The position numbers were made by a program, and so were the translations under genes. This document shows positions 58,815-64,000 of a DNA stretch of 64,000 nucleotides, one piece after another. The notes under the pieces were generated by a model that was not told where the DNA came from, ran no database searches, and saw only the letters and a list, made by a program, of their open reading frames with translations. Source of the DNA: Asticcacaulis sp. MM231 (lineage in GTDB: Bacteria > Pseudomonadota > Alphaproteobacteria > Caulobacterales > Caulobacteraceae); assembly GCF_964186625.1 (NCBI RefSeq), contig NZ_OZ075108.1:3299001-3363000 (forward strand), in the 5' to 3' direction. The stretch's first letter is position 1. Each line of letters begins with the position of its first letter.

Positions 58815-58930
58815 CACCTTCTCCTCCCCATAAAATGGGCAGGGGGACCGCGAAGCGGTGGAGCCCCCCCCCCCCTCCGTCGCGGACAAGCCGCGACACC
58901 TCCCCATCGCAAGCGATAGGGAGGAGGGTG
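58815..58930. repeat. Multi-hairpin intergenic repeat with a C12 run
   Basis: The outer ends form an inverted repeat CACC..CTCCTCCC / GGGAGGAG-GGTG. Inside are hairpins CCGC/GCGG (58848-58858), GTCGCGG/CCGCGAC (58879-58897) and ATCGC/GCGAT (58906-58917), and an unbroken run of 12 C at 58864-58875. This is typical of palindromic intergenic elements of Caulobacteraceae and Rhodobacterales-type genomes. No open frame is inside. Confidence 0.7.
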
Positions 58931-58960
58931 TAAAATGGAATTCTGGGTGGTTTAAACCCA

Positions 58961-59968
58961 TCAGTCCGCCGCCATCCACGGCGGGACGGGCAAGCCTTTT
59001 TCACGCAGGAAGATCGGATTGAAGATCTTCGAGGCGTAGCGATTGCCATAATCGCACAGCACGGTGACGATCGTCTTGCCCGGCCCTAAGTCTCGGGCCA
59101 TCTTCATGGCGCCGACGATATTGAGCGCGGCCGAGGTGCCAAGGCACAGGCCTTCGTTTTCGATCAGATCATAGAGCACCGGCAGCCATTCCGAATCCGC
59201 CACCTGATACGAGCGATCAACGGTGATACCTTCGAGATTGGCGGTGATGCGGCCCTGACCGATTCCTTCGGTGATCGAGGTGCCTTCGGATTTCAGCTCG
59301 CCCGTGGTGTAATAGCTGTAAAGCGCCGCGCCAAACGGATCGGCCAGACCGATCTGGATATCCGGGTTCTTTTGCTTGAAATAGAGGCTTAAACCCCCGA
59401 GCGTGCCGCCCGAACCGACGGCGCAGATAAAGGCGTCGATCTTGCCATCGGTCTGCGCCCAGATTTCCGGGCCGGTGGCGTCGATATGGGCCTGCCGGTT
59501 AGCGGTGTTGTCGAACTGGTTGGCCCAGATGACGCTTTCGCCGGCATCGCGCAGTTCTTGCGCCAGGGTGCCGGAATAGCGGACATAGTTGCCGGGATTG
59601 GCGTAAGGCAGGGCGTCGACCTCGATCAACTCGGCGCCGAATTGGCGGATCGCGTCCTTTTTCTCCTGCGCCTGCGTGCGCGGAATAACGATCTTGGCCT
59701 TGTAGCCCAGGGCCTTGGCGACCATGGCCAGGCCGATGCCGGTATTGCCGGCCGTGCCTTCCACAATGGTGCCGCCCGGCTTCAGCGAGCCGTCAGCCTC
59801 GGCGGCGCGGATGATCCACAGCGCGGCGCGATCCTTGATCGACTGGCCGGGGTTAAGGAATTCCGCCTTGCCGTAGATCTCGCAGCCGGTCGCCTCGCTG
59901 GCCGCCTTCAGGCGGATCAGGGGGGTATCGCCGATGAGATCGACAACGGAAGGTACAGTCTTGGCCAT
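58961..59968 (-). CDS. cysK: Cysteine synthase A (CysK-like)
   Basis: The 335-residue PLP enzyme makes cysteine from O-acetylserine and sulfide. Features: SVVDLIGDTPLIRLKAAS, FLNPGQSIKDRAALWII with the PLP lysine (residue about 45), GTAGNTGIGLAM (phosphate loop; the usual ETTSGNTG is EGTAGNTG here), VGSGGTLGGLS, and a C-terminal GTSAALNIVGAM. The Gln in NPGQS and the loop variant set it apart from E. coli CysK, and its preference for acetylserine over other amino acids cannot be tested by eye. It is convergent with the repeat and LysR gene and divergent from thrB. Confidence 0.87.
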   Translation of the reverse strand: MAKTVPSVVDLIGDTPLIRLKAASEATGCEIYGKAEFLNPGQSIKDRAALWIIRAAEADGSLKPGGTIVEGTAGNTGIGLAMVAKALGYKAKIVIPRTQAQEKKDAIRQFGAELIEVDALPYANPGNYVRYSGTLAQELRDAGESVIWANQFDNTANRQAHIDATGPEIWAQTDGKIDAFICAVGSGGTLGGLSLYFKQKNPDIQIGLADPFGAALYSYYTTGELKSEGTSITEGIGQGRITANLEGITVDRSYQVADSEWLPVLYDLIENEGLCLGTSAALNIVGAMKMARDLGPGKTIVTVLCDYGNRYASKIFNPIFLREKGLPVPPWMAAD

Positions 59969-60076
59969 ATGCGGATTCCTTTTCCGGGATGCGGCTAGCT
60001 AACAGATCAGCCCCGCTAACCCAAGCGATGGATTCTAAGCCAGCGATTTAGTCATTCTGTGTCAGGGGAGCAAGTA

Positions 60077-60142
60077 AATTTGCGATCAATTCGCAAATTG
60101 CCGCTTGCAGATGGTCTTGCAACCATTTGGACTTGCCAAATG
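60077..60142. promoter_or_regulatory. Two dyads upstream of thrB
   Basis: AATTTGCGA-tcaat-TCGCAAATT (60077-60099) and CATTTGG-acttg-CCAAATG (60124-60142) both have five-base spacers, with centres 45 bases apart. They lie in the 234-base gap between divergent cysK and thrB. They look like two operators for one dimeric regulator, or a leader hairpin. Confidence 0.45.
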
Positions 60143-60202
60143 ATGACGAATGGGGTTCATCGGCCTTCGCACCGTTGAGGCATAACAGAGGTTACGAGGT
60201 TT

Positions 60203-61168
60203 ATGGCTGTCTTTACGCAGGTTTCGCTGGAGGACGCCCGTGCCTATCTCGCTGATTATGATATCGGCGAGGTGCTGCACCTCGAAGGTATCGAAGAAGG
60301 TGTCTCCAACACCAATTTCAAGGTCGAAACCACGTCCGGTCTTTATGCGCTGACACTTTTCGAGGCCGCGACGCCGGAAGACGGCCTGCCGTGGTTCATG
60401 GACTACACCCTCTATCTCGACCGCAAGGGCTATCCGGCGCCGGGTCCGGCGCTCAAGCGCGATGGTCAAAGCCTTGGCCGGATCAATGGCAAGCCCTGCG
60501 CCCTCATCAAATGGCTGCCCGGCCGCTGGCCGCGCAATCCCGATACGCGCCACGCCACATCCGCCGGCGAATATCTGGCGAAACTGCATCTGATCGGCGG
60601 CGACTTCCCCCAGATACGCCAAAATTCGATGGGTCTGGCGGCGTGGCCGGGTCTGATCGCGCGTTGCGAACCGAGGGCGGCGGACTCACTGCGCGCCCAG
60701 GATATCCTTGCCGATTTCCGCGAAGAACTGGGGTTTCTGCAAACCCACTGGCCATCGGGCTTACCTGTGGGCGCCATCCATGCTGATTATTTCACCGACA
60801 ATGTGCTGATGAGCGATGACGGCAAGGTCACCGGCGTGATCGACTATTATTACGCCTGCACCGACGCCTACGCCTATGATCTGGCGGTCTCGCTCAATGC
60901 CTGGGGCTTTACGCCGGGTGGCCGGCCCATGCCGCAGATGATCTCAGCCTTTATCAAGGCCTATCACGCCACGCGACCGCTGTCCGAAGCCGAAATCAAC
61001 GCCCTGCCGCTATTCGCGCGTGGCTCGGCGGTGCGCTTTACCCTGACGCGGCTCTATGACCTGCTCAACCACGATCCGTCATGGGTGGTGAAGCCGAAAG
61101 ACCCGGAAGCCTTTTACCGCCGGCTCGATTATCACCGCGGCATCAAGACAGGCCACACCTATTTTTAG
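60203..61168 (+). CDS. thrB: Homoserine kinase ThrB (ThrB II/APH-like)
   Basis: The 321-residue kinase phosphorylates homoserine, the step before threonine synthase. It has the choline/aminoglycoside kinase-like fold used by alphaproteobacterial ThrB: GVSNTNFKVETTSGLYALTLFE (ATP-binding), IKWLPGRWPRNP, the catalytic loop IHADYFTDNVLM (Asp near residue 196), and GVIDYYYACTDAYAYDLAVSL (metal Asp). It is a stand-alone gene, without the ispH and rnhA neighbours common in this class. Two dyads lie upstream. thrC is elsewhere in the window. Confidence 0.92.
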   Translation: MAVFTQVSLEDARAYLADYDIGEVLHLEGIEEGVSNTNFKVETTSGLYALTLFEAATPEDGLPWFMDYTLYLDRKGYPAPGPALKRDGQSLGRINGKPCALIKWLPGRWPRNPDTRHATSAGEYLAKLHLIGGDFPQIRQNSMGLAAWPGLIARCEPRAADSLRAQDILADFREELGFLQTHWPSGLPVGAIHADYFTDNVLMSDDGKVTGVIDYYYACTDAYAYDLAVSLNAWGFTPGGRPMPQMISAFIKAYHATRPLSEAEINALPLFARGSAVRFTLTRLYDLLNHDPSWVVKPKDPEAFYRRLDYHRGIKTGHTYF

Positions 61169-61239
61169 ATGCTTTATGCACCTGATACCGCAAAGCCACA
61201 CTCGTAACATTTGAAACCTTCACCGCTTGACCTGTGTAT

Positions 61240-61455
61240 AAAACAGGCAGATGAAGCCCGGATGACCCAAGCGTATAGCCACATTCAGCCGAACCAGATG
61301 CCATCCTCGAAAGAGGTCGGCACCTTTGCGGCTGCGCTACGCCCACAAGCGCTCCGCAATTGGAGCGACCGGGGACAGGGCTGCAGGATGAGAGACTAGG
61401 ATCACCCGATCTTTAGCTTTTGTGCAGCCCTTTTGACCCGGTCAAAAGGGCTTTT
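61240..61455 (+). ncRNA. Structured RNA-like region ahead of rtcB
   Basis: In the 364-base thrB-rtcB gap, a run of hairpins lies on the plus strand: GCC..CCTC-gaaa-GAGG..GGC with a GAAA tetraloop (61300-61321 region), CGCTCC/GGAGCG (61350-61367 region), and GGGCTGCA (61378-61385) pairing with TGCAGCCC (61423-61430). The final terminator GCCCTTTTGAC/GTCAAAAGGGC (61427-61451) then TTTT shares GCCC with the previous stem, so the two are mutually exclusive, as in an attenuator or riboswitch. TTGACC at 61227 and TATAAA at 61237 may be promoter parts. No known riboswitch class was recognised. Confidence 0.4.
61427..61455 (+). terminator. Strong terminator upstream of rtcB
   Basis: A perfect 11-bp stem GCCCTTTTGAC/GTCAAAAGGGC with a CCG loop is followed by TTTT. 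It lies 78 bases before the rtcB start. Confidence 0.8.
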
Positions 61456-61532
61456 CTCATGCTTCGTTGCCCTACCGCATCGCGGCTTGGGCGCGTTAAA
61501 TCCGGGATAATCAACTAAGAAAGGAGAAAGAC

Positions 61533-62759
61533 ATGCAAGTCTTTCAAGGGGCCAGAGGTGGCCTGATTAAGGCGTGGATTGACGGTGTGGCGGTTGAGGA
61601 TCAGGCGCGCAAGCAGCTCGACAATATCGCCGCCATGCCGTTTATCCATAAGCACCTCGCCATCATGCCGGATGTTCACTGGGGCATGGGTGCCACTATC
61701 GGTTCGGTCATCCCAACCAAGGGCGCGATCATTCCGGCAGCGGTCGGGGTCGATCTCGGCTGCGGCATGATGGCCATCCGTACCACGCTTAAGGCTGCCG
61801 ATCTGCCCGATAATCTGTCGGGCCTGCGGACAGCAATCGAGCAGCGGATTCCGCACGGCCGGACGGACAATGGCGGGCGCAACGACCGGGGCGCCTGGGG
61901 TGAAGTGCCGGAAGCGCAAACCGAGGTTTTCAAGGGCTTGAGTGGCGAACTGCAAAATATCGTCGACAAGCATCCGAAGATTTCGCAATCGGCATCACGG
62001 GCGCACAACCATCTGGGTACGCTCGGTACCGGCAACCACTTCGTCGAGGTTTGCCTCGACGAAAACGACGCCGTCTGGATCATGCTGCACTCCGGTTCGA
62101 GGGGGATCGGCAACCGGATCGGTTCGTACTTCATCGAACGCGCCAAGCACGAGATGAAGTGTTGGTATATCAGCCTGCCCGACGAAGACCTCGCCTATTT
62201 GCCGGAGGGTTCCGACCTGTTCGGCGACTACATGGGTGCGGTGTCGTGGGCGCAGAGGTTTGCCCGGGCCAACCGGGAACTGATGATGACAGCGGCCCTT
62301 GAGGCTTTGTCCGTATCGGTACCGAAGCGCTTTACCTGCGACTGCGAAGCCGTCAATTGTCACCATAATTACGTGGCGCATGAGCGGCATTTCGGTTCGG
62401 ACGTGCTGGTAACCCGGAAGGGTGCCGTGCGGATCACGCCGGAAACGCTGGGCATCATTCCGGGCTCGATGGGCGCCAAGTCGTTCATCGTGCGAGGAAT
62501 CGATGGCCAGCCGGCAGCCGAGGCCCTGTGTTCGTGTTCACACGGCGCAGGCCGGGCGATGTCAAGGTCGGAAGCCAAGCGGAGATTCACTCTGGAAGAC
62601 CACGCCCTGGCCACGGCCGGCGTGGAGTGCCGGAAGGATTCCGAGGTGATCGATGAGACGCCGGCGGCCTACAAGGATATCGACGCGGTAATGAAGGCTC
62701 AGGCCGATCACGTCGAGATCGTGCATACTCTTAAGCAGGTTGTTTGCGTGAAGGGTTAG
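61533..62759 (+). CDS. rtcB: RNA-splicing ligase RtcB
   Basis: The 408-residue enzyme joins 2',3'-cyclic phosphate (or 3'-phosphate) RNA ends to 5'-OH ends with GTP and Mn2+, in RNA repair. Motifs: MPDVHWGMGATIG (residues 48-60), AVGVDLGCGMMA with the metal Asp and Cys, LGTLGTGNHFVEV, HSGSRGIGN, and the nucleotidyl-His motif CSHGAGRAMSR. The start has an AAGGAGAAAG site. RtcA, RtcR and archease, often nearby, are not seen here. A structured leader with a terminator precedes it. Its arginine codons seem to use CGG and AGG more than neighbours, which hints at transfer, but no count was done. Confidence 0.95.
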   Translation: MQVFQGARGGLIKAWIDGVAVEDQARKQLDNIAAMPFIHKHLAIMPDVHWGMGATIGSVIPTKGAIIPAAVGVDLGCGMMAIRTTLKAADLPDNLSGLRTAIEQRIPHGRTDNGGRNDRGAWGEVPEAQTEVFKGLSGELQNIVDKHPKISQSASRAHNHLGTLGTGNHFVEVCLDENDAVWIMLHSGSRGIGNRIGSYFIERAKHEMKCWYISLPDEDLAYLPEGSDLFGDYMGAVSWAQRFARANRELMMTAALEALSVSVPKRFTCDCEAVNCHHNYVAHERHFGSDVLVTRKGAVRITPETLGIIPGSMGAKSFIVRGIDGQPAAEALCSCSHGAGRAMSRSEAKRRFTLEDHALATAGVECRKDSEVIDETPAAYKDIDAVMKAQADHVEIVHTLKQVVCVKG

Positions 62760-62764
62760 AAGAA

Positions 62765-62795
62765 GCGTCTGTGGCTCCGGTCACGGGCGCTTTTT
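62765..62795 (+). terminator. Terminator of rtcB
   Basis: GCGTCTGTG pairs with CACGGGCGC (nine pairs with G-T wobbles) around GCTCCGGT, followed by TTTTT. It begins five bases after the rtcB stop. Confidence 0.75.
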
Positions 62796-62858
62796 CTTTG
62801 CTCAGCCGCTAGGCACCATTTGGCCACTCCCGGTAAAGTCATGGTGTGACCATAAATC

Positions 62859-63275
62859 TTACGGTCTGAAGAACAGACCGAGCCTCAGGCTCTCGCCGAT
62901 CCGGCTGGCGCGGATCATGAAATATTCCACCGCCGCCTCGGAAGGCGCGATATCGCGCAGGGTCTGCTCAAACAGATACAGCCATTCGCCGAAATGCGCC
63001 GGCTCGATGGTCGAAACCTTCATATGCGCCTGCATCGGCCGACCGGAATATACACCGGCGTTCAGCGCCACGGATTCCCAGAATGACTTGAGTTTGGCCA
63101 GGTGATCGGGCCAGTCATCGACCGCGCCGTTAAACACCGGCCCTAGTTGCGGATGTACGCGCACGCGCGCATAAAATTCATCGACCAGCTTTGAAATAAA
63201 GGCTTCATCCACACCCATGGCGGCGGCGTCTTGGCGGATTTTCTGGCGGGCGGCGATAGCGTGTTCTGAACTCAT
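62859..63275 (-). CDS. Group III truncated hemoglobin
   Basis: The 138-residue cytosolic globin matches group III: VDEFYARVRVHPQLGPVFN near residue 38, WPDHLAKLKSFWESV, and GRPMQAHMKVSTIEPAHFGEWLYLFEQTL, where the first His is the likely haem ligand. Group III globins are thought to handle NO or oxygen at low levels, partly by context in Campylobacter. It has no signal peptide, unlike the group I globin at 26200-26682. It faces the cysG-like gene across a 170-base gap. Confidence 0.88.
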   Translation of the reverse strand: MSSEHAIAARQKIRQDAAAMGVDEAFISKLVDEFYARVRVHPQLGPVFNGAVDDWPDHLAKLKSFWESVALNAGVYSGRPMQAHMKVSTIEPAHFGEWLYLFEQTLRDIAPSEAAVEYFMIRASRIGESLRLGLFFRP

Positions 63276-63446
63276 GCCGGCACTCTATCATGCTGACAGG
63301 CTTTGGCCTATGCGACGGGTTGTCTTCCTTGTTAAGGTCGTTCTCACTGAATAGCGAGCCTTTAGCCGCCCTAAACCCTCAGGCGACAAACCATCGCTTT
63401 AATTTGGCGCCACAAAACCTTACATAGAACCCTGTTAAAGGGGATC

Positions 63447-64000
63447 ATGTTGTATGCTCCCTCTTTTGGTGTTGTCGCGATGCTCGCTTTGCCCCTGTCA
63501 TGGCCACTGGAACACCGTCAGGTCGTCCTGATCGGCGCCGGCGCGTGGGCGATCCGCAAGCTCACCCTGCTGAACCGCACACCCGCTAAAATAACCGTCT
63601 TCGCGCCGCTGGCCGATCTGGCTGACGCGCATGCGCGCTGGCCCGAAACCTCGGAGCTGACTGAGGCGGCCCTGATCATCGTCGCCTTCGAGGATCGGGC
63701 TATGGCGGAAAAGGGCGCCGCCCTGGCCCGCACCTCGCGGGCACCGCTCAATGTGGTCGATTTCCCTGATCTGTCTGATTTCCATGTGCCCGCCATCATC
63801 GACCGCGGATCTTTGAGCATCGGCGTCGCCACCGGCGGCACAGCGCCTGTGTTGGCGCGCGAGACCCGCCGCAAGATCGAGGCCGCCGTACCGCCATCGG
63901 AAACCGAGATCGCCGCCTTCGCCACCGCCCTGTCGCCGCGCCTGCGCGAACTTCTTCCGAACACGGATGATCGTCGTCGCGTTTGGGAAAATGTGCTGCA
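63447..64000 (+). CDS. Siroheme synthase N-terminal (precorrin-2 dehydrogenase-like) domain protein, partial
   Basis: This open frame runs off the end of the window. The first 184 residues match the CysG/Met8 NAD-binding domain: HRQVVLIGAGAWAIRKLTLL (Rossmann loop, altered from the usual GGGxVA), ALIIVAFEDRAMAEKGAALAR, PLNVVDFPDLSDFHVPAII, and VATGGTAPVLARETRRKIE, which is the standard siroheme synthase signature. It would oxidise precorrin-2 to sirohydrochlorin and chelate iron. The start is 63447, with AAAGGGG before it. Whether a SUMT methyltransferase domain follows, as in CysG, cannot be seen. Confidence 0.85.
   Translation, partial: MLYAPSFGVVAMLALPLSWPLEHRQVVLIGAGAWAIRKLTLLNRTPAKITVFAPLADLADAHARWPETSELTEAALIIVAFEDRAMAEKGAALARTSRAPLNVVDFPDLSDFHVPAIIDRGSLSIGVATGGTAPVLARETRRKIEAAVPPSETEIAAFATALSPRLRELLPNTDDRRRVWENVL

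Noticed and set aside
58864..58875. C12 run as a coding phase-variation tract
   Set aside because: It lies outside any gene, 50 bases beyond the LysR stop.
61211..61399. A 62-residue open frame in the rtcB leader
   Set aside because: It starts with TTG, has no good ribosome site or known motif, and overlaps the hairpins. The region is better read as RNA.
61240..61455. 6S, tmRNA, RNase P, cobalamin or TPP riboswitch
   Set aside because: Conserved cores of these RNAs were looked for and not found; only short chance likenesses exist.

Overview
The window looks like chromosomal DNA from an alphaproteobacterium of the Caulobacteraceae, probably Asticcacaulis-like. The strongest evidence is a gcrA cell-cycle regulator gene at 568-1113. 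Gene content is mostly housekeeping: KDO and moco synthesis, Pho control, amino-acid synthesis. No integrase, transposase, rRNA or CRISPR array was found. The genus is inference only.

Layout. 0-4 kb: apaG, gcrA with DnaA-box-like sites upstream, a zinc alcohol dehydrogenase, two XRE regulators and tRNA-Gly(CCC). 4-11 kb: a divergent sulfide-response locus. sqr and a DUF2892 gene run left; rhodanese, an RND adaptor, an RND pump, an ArsR/SqrR-type repressor and an AhpD-like protein run right, behind a sigma70-type promoter overlapped by a SqrR-like operator. 11-20 kb: kdsD-kdsB-kdsA, DUF817, an operon of an acyltransferase, two paralogous membrane proteins and a small regulator, then DUF4328, an alpha/beta hydrolase and a YIP1 protein. 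20-30 kb: MFS transporter, M1 peptidase, DUF3034 with an exported globin, a PP2C-kinase fusion, and moaB-moeA.

30-38 kb: a hexuronate regulon (uxuB, LacI-type regulator, uxaC, a hydratase-like gene, kdgK) joined by three related operators TGAYACCGGT(R)TCA. An ECF41 sigma factor and its usual carboxymuconolactone-decarboxylase partner are inserted in it; the partner has a textbook ECF41 promoter and a very large hairpin lies between the two genes. 38-51 kb: M1 lipoprotein peptidase, RhlE-like helicase, PilZ protein, a SerB-SerA fusion, hslO, an aspartyl protease, and phoR-phoU-phoB without pst genes. 51-64 kb: proA, proB, thrC, an exported beta-helix-like protein, a ferredoxin-NADP reductase, a GcvA-like regulator, cysK, thrB, rtcB with a structured leader, a group III globin, and the start of a siroheme-synthase N-terminal-domain gene.

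Four otherwise well-conserved genes (helicase, serB-serA, hslO, proB) each carry one apparent extra base that splits the reading frame. Their shared type and the central role of the genes point to sequence errors more than to decay. The most interesting material is the sulfide/RND locus, the ECF41 hairpin, the uronate operators, and the structured RNA-like regions ahead of serB-serA and rtcB.
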